This document shows positions 22,271 through 31,240 of a stretch of 64,000 nucleotides of DNA, piece after piece. This DNA is from Carya illinoinensis (taxonomy: Eukaryota; Streptophyta; Magnoliopsida; Fagales; Juglandaceae). The DNA lies in NCBI RefSeq assembly GCF_018687715.1, contig NC_056755.1, positions 18,342,001 to 18,406,000 on the forward strand. The letters run 5' to 3'. The translations under genes were made by a program, and so were the position numbers. The notes beneath the pieces are model-generated. The model was not told the origin of the DNA and ran no database searches. It saw only the letters and a list, made by a program, of their open reading frames with translations. Position 1 is the first letter of the stretch, and each line of letters starts with the position of its first letter.

Positions 22271-23660
22271 GGCCGGCCGAGGGGTCTTTCACTTCATTAT
22301 CTTCTTTCCTTCTTATTTACATGTGTATACACATAGAACTTTTATTCCTGCTATATTGGTGATTGGGCAACTCTTGTTTTGGGTTGATTTGTTTAACCTT
22401 CTTATGTTTGTGGCACATGTGCCTCCTTGATTCATGCCTCGTGTTTCCTTCTTTACTTCCTTCTTCTTTCTCTTTTTCTTCTTTTTTATAAGGTTGCGTT
22501 GGTAGCAAATGCCACGTGTTCCTTTGTAGACAAACTAATCAATAAAAATATGTACCTCTCTTTTATGCCCTGACTTCCTTCCCACGCATGTTTGGTTGTT
22601 GTTTACTTATAGCATTTTCTTTTCTAAGGAGACGCTTTGAATTCTGCACTTCTATCATTATTGTTATACCTGTCCTTTAGCCTTCCCGAGGGAGTAAGTT
22701 AATGGTAGGAATTTCTTCTACGGACCCGGGAGGATTTTGAACAGTCAGTCATTCATTGCTCATCCATTAGTTGTCTTGCTTTTATGCTGTGGGACCCTGA
22801 TGGACCCCCACAACGTGCATATACTTTGAACCTTGACATGTGAACCGTCATTCCTAGCCTATATATAGGCCTTCCCTTCTTCATTTCTTTCCACCAAGTT
22901 CCCCCCTTTACTTCCCAAGCATTCTGGAATCCCGCTTTCTTTCCTTCCCCTTAACACCGATGGGCACCCTGGCTCAGGGTTGGCCTCGTGACACTGAATC
23001 TTGCGATGAGTTTTTAAAGGGAGATGCATGTAGCGGCCTTCTCGAGGCTCCCGTGGATGCCCTTCCAAAAGTCATGTTGTTCTTCATTACTAGGAGATGT
23101 TTTAAGAAGGTGGTGCGCCCCCTCACCTCGCGGGATGATCATTCAATGGGTTTTTCTATCTCAAGATTTTTCGTGCACGATTCTTCCTTACTTCTCGGTT
23201 GGCTCCCATTGGTGGGGCATCTTCTCCTGCTCTAGGCCATTATCACCTAGTGTGGACAGACCCTTCGGGCTGTCACTTCTCTCATGGGTGGACCTGTACC
23301 CTGCCGAGCCTGGCTTTCAATGGCTTTGTACCTTGCCAAGGGTGGCTTCCTATGGTACCGCACCCCGTCGAGCCCAGCTTAGATTTTCTTGCTGCTCTTT
23401 CCCTTTTACCTTTCATTACAGTTTTCGTGATCACGCTGTAGTCACCCCAATGTAATTAGTCTAATGAATGAAATGGTCTTCCTCTTTTGGTTTTCCTCTT
23501 TTTTATGTTTGTTTGTATTATGTGTGCCTTTCACTATTAGTGACGCGTTGCTTGCTTGCCGATGTCACGGCAAGCTGTCTATCATTTTATTGGTACCCCG
23601 CTGATCATAACTGAATCTCTATTTCTCCCGATTCACTAGCCTTTTATGGAGTACTAGGAT
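22271..23660. other. Inner element non-coding region
   Basis: Sequence between the antisense ORF and the long tandem repeat. Contains a pyrimidine-rich stretch near 22440-22500 and a TATATAGG near 22861. No supported coding region. Confidence 0.45.
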
Positions 23661-23879
23661 TGTGATGGAAATTCCCTGGCGTTCACCGTTTCACCTTGTT
23701 CACTTGGCGTGGTGGGATTACCTGCATTCCTTCGACGAAGAGGTTCATTCACTCATTTGGGGAACTTTTCTGCACAAAGTGATTTCCTCGAGGAAGGTCC
23801 ACCGATTGAGTCAGGCAGTCTTGGGACTATCCCACACTCCGCCAAATGAGAGGTAGGGACGCCTCAAACCGTACCCCCC

Positions 23880-25080
23880 TCTTTAACCCTTCAGGGAGGT
23901 TATCATCCATTTGCCGCGAGGGGATAGGGTATTGTTTGGGAAACCTTAGGGCTGGACTCGCCCTCCTCCATAGGGGAGGTCAGGGTAGCCCAGACCCATG
24001 TGTGGAGGACTCCGTTCGGGCAGTTTGGGACTAAACCCGCTCCCATCCGTTGACCTTGCAGGGAAGGTTAGTTAGGACTGGGTTGGGGCCACGTCCATTT
24101 CTCTTCATGACGGAATAGGGTATGTTCGGGTTGCCTTAGGATTGGACCCACTCTCCTCTGCAGGGGAGGTGTTCTAACTCGAAGTTAGTTCTGCCTGTTG
24201 ACCGATACAGGGAGGAAGTTTGTTAGGGCAATCCCTGACTGGACCAGCTCCTGTTGGTCAAAGCCCATGACAAGGGTCGCCTCATGCGTCAACTGTAGAG
24301 GACAGGCCGCTCTTCATTGTGGGAGGCATCGAGTAGTCCTTTGCTATTACACACATCCCTTTAGTCCCCACAGGGAGGTAAGTCGGAAGGCCTAGGGACC
24401 CCCCACTTTTCATCGCAATGGAGATGGGGTCATTTTCGAGTTGCCTCAGGGCCAAACTCGCGCTCCTTCACAGGGGAGGTTGGGATGGTCCAAAGCCAAT
24501 CTTGCCTGTTGATCCATACGAGGAGGGATTCTGTTCTAGAAGTTTAGGACTAGACCCTCTCCCATCCGTTCACTCGTAGGAAAGGTTAGTTAGGACCGGG
24601 CTAGAGCCCCGCTCACTCCTCATCATGACGGAACAGGGTATGTTTAGGTCGCCTCAGAGCTAGAACTGCTCTCTTCCGCAGGGGAGGTGTTCTAACTCGG
24701 GGTTAGTTCTGCCTGTTGACCGATAAGGTGTTCTAACTAGCTTCCATTGGTCAATGCCCATGATGGGGGTCGCCTCATGTGTCAACTATTAAGGACATGC
24801 TGCTCTCCGCTGTAGGAGGGATCGAGCAGCCCTTTGGCATTACACTTGTCCCTTTAGTCTCCACTGAGAGGTAAGTCGGAAGGCCTAGGGGCCTCCCGTT
24901 CTTCACCGCAATGGGATGAGGTCATTTTCGAGCTGCCTCAGGGCCAAGGTTGCGCTCCTTCACAGGGGAGGTCGGGATGGCCTGGAGCTAATCCTGTGTA
25001 TTGACCCATATGAGGAGCGATTCCGTTTGAGTAGTTTGGGATTGGACCTACTCCCATCTGTTGACCGGGGAGGGTTATTC
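23880..25080. repeat. Tandem repeat of about 500 bp, more than two units, in the inner element
   Basis: CATTTTCGAG followed by TGCCTCAGGGCCAA and GCGCTCCTTCACAGGGGAGG occurs at 24431 and 24923. GTTCTAACTCG followed by GTTAGTTCTGCCTGTTGACC occurs at 24171 and 24689. A diverged first unit starts near 23920. Within each unit, GGGGAGGT- and GTTGACC-containing sub-blocks recur every 100-150 bp, so the array has an inner periodicity. Confidence 0.85.
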
Positions 25081-25119
25081 ATACGAGCATTGTAATCGCG
25101 TTCTCTGAAGCACACTTCT

Positions 25120-26235
25120 TGAAATAATCACGCACTTCTCATTATTGGTAGTTACACCGGTACCTGTAGGGTCAGTAATAACAAGAAAATATAAATGCAT
25201 GCCATTGGCATCATCGATAAAACATTTGTAGATGTTCGACGTTCCATGGGTGCTACAATTAATTCCTTAAGAATCTAGTAGCCAATACGTCCTGGGGCGG
25301 TTGCTGGTGACTACCACATAAGGGTCTTCTCATTGTCTTGAAATAATCACGCACTTCTTCCTTGGCAGCTACCCCTGTCTTTTTTAGCACGAGGTCCCCT
25401 AGCTTGAATGACCTAAGGCATACCCTTCGATTGAAACAACACTCCACCCTATTTCTGTACGCTGCCATCATCATCTCTACTTCTTCTCGAACCTTCCCCA
25501 CCAATTCGAGTTGCCCCTCTAGGCATCGGTCATTGGAGTGCTATTCATAGTGGTGCACTAGGTGAGTTTGGATGTCGACTTCCACTGGTGGCATGGCCTT
25601 ATGACCGTATACCAAGGTGAATGAGGTCTCGAAGGTCGGTGTCTTTACGGTTGTCCTATAAGCCCACAGAATGACCCATGCCCCTTTCCAATCACTCAGC
25701 TTCTTTTTTAATATCCACAATAGGATTTTGTTGGTGGCTTCCCCTTGACCATTCGACTGAGGATGTTCCAGTGATGAGTACCTAAACTTGGTCCCAGGTC
25801 CAAGTACTACTCTCGGTAATGGTCCGAGTCAAACTATCTTCTATTGTGGGACATAATGTAGCGAGGCATCTCAAACCAACAAACAACGCTCTTCCACAGG
25901 AAGCGAGTAATGTTATTGGTTGTGATCGTTGCTAGCGCCTCAGCCTCAACCCATGTGGTGAAGTAGCCACTGCCACCACCACGAATTTCACTCTGCCTTT
26001 TCATGAGGGAAGGGGTCCCACCAGGTCAACTCCCAAATTGCAAGAATGGCCAAAGAGAGACTATCGGCGCCAATTCTATTGGCTGGCAATGGATCATCCA
26101 TGCGTACTCTTGGCATTTCTTGCACGTCTGCACATCTTCCTCGGCATCCTTCAGGGCGTGTGGCCAGTAATACCTAGCCCCTGTTGCCTTTCCCACTAGT
26201 ATCCTTCCCTCGGCATGATCCCCACAGATTCCCAC
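25120..26235 (-). pseudogene. Inner element integrase, decayed
   Basis: Gypsy integrase remnant. From the N-terminal side: GICGDHAEGRILVGKATGAR then YYWP and CKKCQEY (zinc-binding HHCC region; the first His position does not read as His), a core with many stops, HPQSNGQGEATNKIL carrying the catalytic Glu, WAYRTTVKTPT, and a C-terminal part with NRRVCLRSFKLGDLVL and AKEEVRDYF. The frame at 25259-25504 is the longest open piece. It would insert the cDNA into the genome if intact. Confidence 0.8.
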
Positions 26236-26436
26236 GATCCTACCTCCAGCAACTCAATCCCTATAGTAGGCATATCCATGGTCCGCAGGATGGTGGACTT
26301 CGGCGTCAAGCAGCCCCTTGCCCATACGCGATTTTTGCCAACTTGTCTACCTTATCGTTTTCTGCTCGGGGAATTTGCTGAATCTGGAAATAATAGAAAC
26401 GGGCCCGCTCAATCTGCACCGCTGATAGGTACTTTC

Positions 26437-26766
26437 TCAACTTCTCGCTTTCACCACGAATTCTCCTCTCACTTGGCTAACTATCACTTGGGAGTCTGCT
26501 TTGAATTCTGCTTCCTCCGCTCCCAAGGATCTCACTATTGTCATGCTGAGAAGGAGCACATCATATTCTATCTCATTATTGGTGGTCTTGAATGCCAACT
26601 TGATGGCATAGTCATGCTCCTTGCCCTTGTCTATGATGATGTGCACCCCCGCTCCCCCTCCAGCCTGGCAAGAAGAGCCGTCGACGAAGACTTGCGAGGG
26701 CTTCACAGGTGGTGCGCATCCTCCTTCGTTGGGAAAACTGGAGAATTCCACAATGAAGTCAGCCAT
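26437..26766 (-). pseudogene. Inner element archaeal-type RNase H (aRNH)
   Basis: Open 109-residue segment: QVFVDGSSCQAGGGAGVHII (first Asp), TTNNEIEYDVLLL (second acidic position) and EFKADSQVIVSQVRGEF (third Asp). A second RNase H placed between the normal RNase H and integrase is the hallmark of the Tat lineage. Open over its length but stranded in a dead element. Confidence 0.82.
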
Positions 26767-26912
26767 GATTTGCCCTTTTAGGGAGGCGTGGGGTGTGTAA
26801 TCTATGTCAAATTCGCTTAGCTCTACTGCCTAGTTCGTGAGGCGGCCTGAGGCATCCAACCGTTGGAGGACCTTTCGTAGGGGGCTTTTGCGATGACCTT
26901 GACTGGGTGCGC

Positions 26913-27240
26913 CTAGAAATATGGCCAGAGCTTGTGGGTGGTTATTATCAACACAAAGGCGAGTTGTTTGACTTGGGCATACCTAATCTCTGCTCCTTTG
27001 TATACTTGGCTCACATAGTAGATTGGTCTTTGGACCCCATCATCCTCCTGCACCAAGGTCGATGAAACTGCCTGTGGGGAAACGGACAGATACAAAGTCA
27101 GTGTTTCTTCGCACTAGGGTTGGCTAAGCAGCGGAGGGTTGGTTAGGTATAGCTTAAGTGCAAGAAATGCCATGACACATTCCTTGTTCCAATCGTGGAC
27201 CTTTCGCAGCACTCTGAAGAAAGGTAGACACTTGTTTGTT
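26913..27240 (-). pseudogene. Inner element RNase H, decayed
   Basis: Region after RT: LSVSPQAVSSTLVQED, IYYVSQVYKGAEIRYAQVKQ and FVLIITTHKLWPYF are the usual connection/RNase H blocks of gypsy pol. Stops separate it from RT. Confidence 0.75.
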
Positions 27241-27297
27241 GATTGCGATATGAACCGGTTAAAGGCTGCTAACCTGCTGGCTAGCTTCTGCAGGTCA

Positions 27298-27870
27298 TTA
27301 ATACTTCGGGGGGGAAGGCCTATCCAAGATGGCGCTTACTTTTTTAAGATTGGCCTCAATTCCTCTTTCTGACACTACGAACCCCAGGAATTTTTCCAAG
27401 CCCATTCCGAACGCGCACTTGTTGGGATTTAGTTTCATTTTGTACCGCCGCAGCACCGCAAAAGCTTCTCGAAGATCCTCTAAGTGTTGGGCCAAGGTCT
27501 TGCTTTTTACTAGCAGGTTGTCCACGTATACTTCCAAATTCCTTCTAATCTAGGCTTTAAACATTTGATTAACCAACCACTGGTAGGTAGCCCCTGCATT
27601 TTTCAAGCCGAACAGCATGGCGGTGTAGCAGTATAATCCTATGTTGGTGATGAACAATGTCTTTTCCTCATCACTAAGGTACATGTAAATCTGGTTGTAC
27701 CCCGAGTAAGCATCTATAAAACTTAGCAAGCGGTGGTCGGCCGTCGAGTCTACGATGAGGTCGATGCTGGGAAGTGGGAAGCTATCCTTGGGGCATACTT
27801 TGGTTAGATTTGTAAAGTCCATACACATTCTCCACTGACCATTATGCTTTTTAATGAGTACAACATTGGA
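27298..27870 (-). pseudogene. Inner element reverse transcriptase with altered catalytic box
   Basis: Gypsy RT. Blocks in order: QWRMCMDFTNLTKVCPKDSF, LLSFIDAYSGYNQI, LFGLKNAGATYQ, then after an in-frame TAG, VYVDNLLVKSK and LNPNKCAFGM, closing with FLGFVVSERGIEAN. The catalytic YVDD box reads YVDN (Asn codon at 27517-27519), which removes a metal-binding Asp. Between 27298 and 27095 stops break the link to RNase H. Confidence 0.88.
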
Positions 27871-28350
27871 TAGCCAGTCTGGGTAGCACGCCTCTCATAT
27901 AAATCTCGCTATCAGGAAGCGGTCTACTTCGAACGCAATGGCGGCTTTCTTCTTTGTGCTGAAGCTTCTGAGCTTCTACCTCACCCCTCTAGCTCTGGGA
28001 TCCTCACTCAGATGATGTTACATGATTGCCAGATCGATTCCTGGCATGTCTTTGTGGGTCCATGCGAAGATGTCCAGATGTTCGATGAGCAACTGTTCTA
28101 GCCTCTCTTATCTCGACATCGATCCTTGTCCCGACCCTGATGGTCGCGTCGACCCGGTTCAAGTAAAGTATAATCAGTTTCAAGGATTCATTCACCTCTG
28201 CCTTTCTTAATGTGAACTCGTCTCTCGTGTCGCCCTCAGCGGGGGGACACTCGGGAACTGGCGGTGGGGTCGAGAACACCTCCTTGCTTGACGAGATGGC
28301 CTCAACTCCCCCTCCAGCACCTCCCAGCTCGGTGCCCACTTCATTCTACA
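27871..28350 (-). pseudogene. Inner element pre-RT segment
   Basis: Minus-strand frame with DEFTLRKAEVNESLKL, VDATIRVGTRID and, after a frame change, sequence matching the linker before RT. This is the part of pol that normally follows protease; the protease itself is absent upstream. Confidence 0.6.
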
Positions 28351-28500
28351 AAGTGGTCATCCCGGATTTCTGTCGAGCTCTTCCTATTGTGGATCCTTGG
28401 TCATCACCTCCCTTCACTGTTTGGTCAAACCTCTGGGCCCTTTGAGAGTGGGCTCCTGCTGGCGTGTGAAGGACTCGTTCAGCTGTAAAATCAGTTGGAT

Positions 28501-28518
28501 CCCATAGGCAGTACCAAA
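28501..28518 (-). promoter_or_regulatory. Inner element primer-binding site
   Basis: TTTGGTACTGCCTATGGG directly follows the LTR end ...TTAGCA on the minus strand. It resembles the Tat/Athila-type site TTTGGCGCCGTCTGTGGG with mutations, and sets the orientation of the element. Confidence 0.65.
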
Positions 28519-28764
28519 TGCTAATGTTGTGTTTCGTACACCTTTGAGCTGGACTTCTCAGGGGCTCGGGCCTTCTTTTACTTGCACACACAAAATCACT
28601 CCCAGTTCCAACATCCTGGGGGGTCGCCGAATAGAGCCTTCGATGCTTATGTCAGTCTCATATAGAGGAAAACTCTCAGGAGATGGGGAGTTCTTTTTTT
28701 AGCTTATCTTTATATGGTGCTCGAGGGGATACTTATACCTGTCTCAAGGGTTGGGAGCCCCATG
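28519..28764 (-). repeat. Inner element 5' LTR, truncated to about 246 bp
   Basis: Aligns with 19169-19415 of the full LTR, including CACACACAAAATCACTCCCA and GAGATGGGGAGTTC. Similarity stops after GGGAGCCCCATG, where AT-rich sequence of the outer element begins. The missing ~300 bp includes the LTR start. Confidence 0.85.
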
Positions 28765-29479
28765 AATTTATATAAATGAAAAAAAATACTTCTAACATAA
28801 TTCTATATAAATTGTATCATTTTATTCAAATATATTCTTCAGGATTTTAACAATAACAAATCAATAGAATACATGTCTCTCATATTTATTTATAAATATT
28901 TGTTAACAAAATATTAATACAATTATTTTCAATTGATGTTTTCTATTATTATTAAAAAGGGGTTAATAAAATTTTCTAAAATAAAAAAAATAAAAGGTCT
29001 TTGAAACAAAATCATTTTTTTACATCTATAGAAATCTATATATATATATATATAGACTTAGTAATCAAGTCTAAATTTATAACTTCTTTTAACTTTTTAT
29101 TAGATTCCCTTTAACTTCCTGTTTTAAATTTATTTGATTTTTTTTTTTTTACTTCTCATTTATTATTTACTATCTATTTTATTTTTTATTTTTTCTTTCA
29201 ATTGGACACACGTTGAAAAGATAGATCCATCTATCTTGGTACAAAGTTAGATCAAATTGCATAGCTGGATCAAAGAAATTCAATGGCCTCTTCATCAATC
29301 CTGTCATTAAATACCAGTATAAACTCTTAAAAACTTGTTCTCGTCAAACTTTTCAATGGTTTTATTGATTGAGAAAACTGTTACGTAAATTTTAATAGTT
29401 TGCTTATCCACCAAACTTAAATAAATCTTGACTTGTCTGAAGTTTGTATTGAGCTCTCTTTTTCTACCTCGAACCATCC
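28765..29479. other. AT-rich flank inside the outer element
   Basis: AT-rich sequence with a short (TA)n run at about 29037-29055. Counterpart of 18656-19168 across the nested insertion. No genes. Confidence 0.5.
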
Positions 29480-30690
29480 ATCAATGACCTAGGCAATGCC
29501 TCGAGGTAGCATAAATATCTTGGGAGAATGAAGGGTAGAAGTTGCCTCTAGAGAAAAAGATTCGAATCATCTTGAGTAGCCTATAGGCACCTCTGGTTTA
29601 GGAGGACCATCTTGCCCTCTAAACATAGCCTCTTTGTTGCACACCTTGATGAGCCCTCTGGTGGCCGCTTTGCCCCTCGCGACAGTGAAAGCCCCCTAGG
29701 AAATCACAGCCCCCCCACATGAGACCAGTCCGACAAGACAAGGAATCAGATGACGTTCTCTTCATTCAGGAGAACATCAATCCCAACCTCCTCCTCATGC
29801 CCCCAGACCCACGAGTATATTAGTTGGATGCAGTCCCGTTTGCTCTCGAACAAGTCAAACCTGATCTTTTTGTCATTGAGCCTCAGTCAGATCTTATGGG
29901 GAACTCTTGGGTGGTGGCTTTCCCGAGTGGTAACTACCATCCTCTGACCAGCACGAAGAACAATTTGTTTTTCCACGGCTTGGCGTTGGAATGGCTAGCC
30001 TCAAGCCAAGAGAGCCTAAACTTGGGGTGGGAATAGAAACTGCAGATATTCCCTCCAACGTATGTTCCCTCTAATAGAAACTTCTAAGCAGTTAGGTCCA
30101 AGTATTCCTCTCCAGAAGATTCCAAGATCATACGCCATGCCACATAACTTCAGGATCCTCCAAGCTTTAGGATGCACCTGAGCAGGGGCCATGCCTTATA
30201 AGTCTTGGACATTGTGGAGTAGGTGACGAAAAGGAAGCCTCAAGCCCTGTGTGAACATGCCAAAGTACAAGGCCACATTCTTGGTGTTTCCCTCGAGGTC
30301 AACGGTCCACTGCCTGGTGTTAGACCTCCGAGGCCACCGATTTTGAGATTTTGTACATTCAGTGCAACACATCGCATTGAGGACCGCGGGGTTAATGATT
30401 GTGGACCACCTGTGTCCATTATATGAAGAAGAGTCACAGCGGGAGGTACTCTTGGAAGCCATCTTGAGCAGATCTAGAAAGGGGTCTAAAGCATAACTGC
30501 GAGAGTAGAGGGAGAGTGTGGTTGCCAAAGAAGCATGAGGAGGAAGGGTAACAAAGGCTACATCAGAAGCAAAAATGGAGAATAAATAGGGGAAGAAAAA
30601 TGGTTTAGAAGCCCCAGTGTGAAGAGTGATGGGATGTGGGAACACAACTATTACACCGGTTCTCGAGGTAAGGAGACGCATAGCCATACT
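29480..30690 (-). pseudogene. Outer element antisense extra ORF, decayed
   Basis: Minus-strand remnant inside a plus-strand element. Readable blocks include LYFGMFTQGLRLPFRHLL and, after a stop, GMAPAQVHPKAWRIL, the same GLRLPF...P-Q...P-AWRIL pattern as the inner element ORF, so both belong to one extra-ORF family (Transposase_28-like). The open N-terminal part starts with an ATG at 30687. Several stops follow towards 29480. Confidence 0.68.
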
Positions 30691-30784
30691 AAGAATTCTA
30701 GGGGGAGAGGGAGCGTGAGGGAGAATTAAATTGCCTCCACGATGACATGATGGAAATTTGTGGGGTAACTGAAAATGGGACTTT

Positions 30785-31235
30785 TGTACTCAAAAAGACT
30801 GGGCTTAAGTCTCCCATGCCAAGGCCCAAGACCCATAGCAGGGAAAACCATGGAATGGCAAGAGGGGAAGCCTAGGCGAACCGAAGGGCCTAAGAAGGGT
30901 GAAGGCATCCGATGGATCCTCTAGTGAGAATGTATTAATGAGGAATAAACATACCCCTATAAGATCGACTGCATTGAATACAATTCAGAGTAGCCAGCCC
31001 AGAGGTCGAGCTCTTGTAGCTGACAGGAGCGGCCCCATTAAATGCTATGTCACGCCTCCTAAGACGAATACGATCATTGCAATGACAGAAGGATCCTACA
31101 AGGAATCAACTATAAATAAAGGAAGGTTGTCAACAAGACAGTGACACACATGTAGTATTTAGCCACCCTTTCTTCCACCCTCGTAGGTTTAGGAGCGTTG
31201 TTGTTGCTTGGCGGCTACAAAACACACATAAAAAA
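30785..31235 (+). repeat. Outer element 3' LTR
   Basis: Starts TGTACTCAAAAAG after a purine-rich GAAAATGGGAC tract and ends about 31235, before GTTTC. Shares AAGGCCCAAGACCCATAGCA, AATACGATCATTGCAATGA and TATAAATAAAGGAAGGTTGT with the left LTR. About 85 bp shorter than the left copy through internal deletions. Confidence 0.85.
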
Positions 31236-31240
31236 GTTTC

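Larger units (their letters stand above)
19169..28764 (-). mobile_element. Inner Tat-lineage Ty3/gypsy element, nested, 5' LTR truncated
   Basis: Minus-strand element inside the outer one. Read right to left: LTR fragment (28764-28519), primer-binding site, short leader, RT, RNase H, archaeal-type RNase H, integrase, tandem repeats, an ORF antisense to the element, and a full 547-bp LTR (19715-19169). gag and protease are missing: the leader passes within about 300 bp into the pre-RT segment. A second RNase H plus an antisense ORF is the Tat-lineage layout. Stops, frameshifts and a changed catalytic residue show it is inactive. Confidence 0.88.
15447..31235 (+). mobile_element. Outer Tat-lineage Ty3/gypsy element (carrying a nested element)
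   Basis: Bounded by related LTRs at 15447-15983 and 30785-31235, with GTTTC directly outside each (15442-15446 and 31236-31240), so both ends are original. From left: LTR, primer-binding site, decayed gag, protease and the segment before RT, tandem repeats, AT-rich sequence, nested element (19169-28764), AT-rich sequence, an antisense extra ORF, then the 3' LTR. Without the nested element it is about 6.2 kb. It has no RT, RNase H or integrase of its own. The gag-PR order, primer site type and antisense ORF are those of the Tat lineage. Confidence 0.88.

Noticed and set aside
26215..26781. Plus-strand 188-residue ORF
   Set aside because: It lies opposite the archaeal-type RNase H and integrase start of the inner element and has no recognisable domain.
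15447..31235. A single Tat element with an internal inversion (gag-PR plus, pol minus)
   Set aside because: The inner segment has its own LTRs, PBS and antisense ORF, and its LTR does not match the outer LTR, so two nested elements explain it better.
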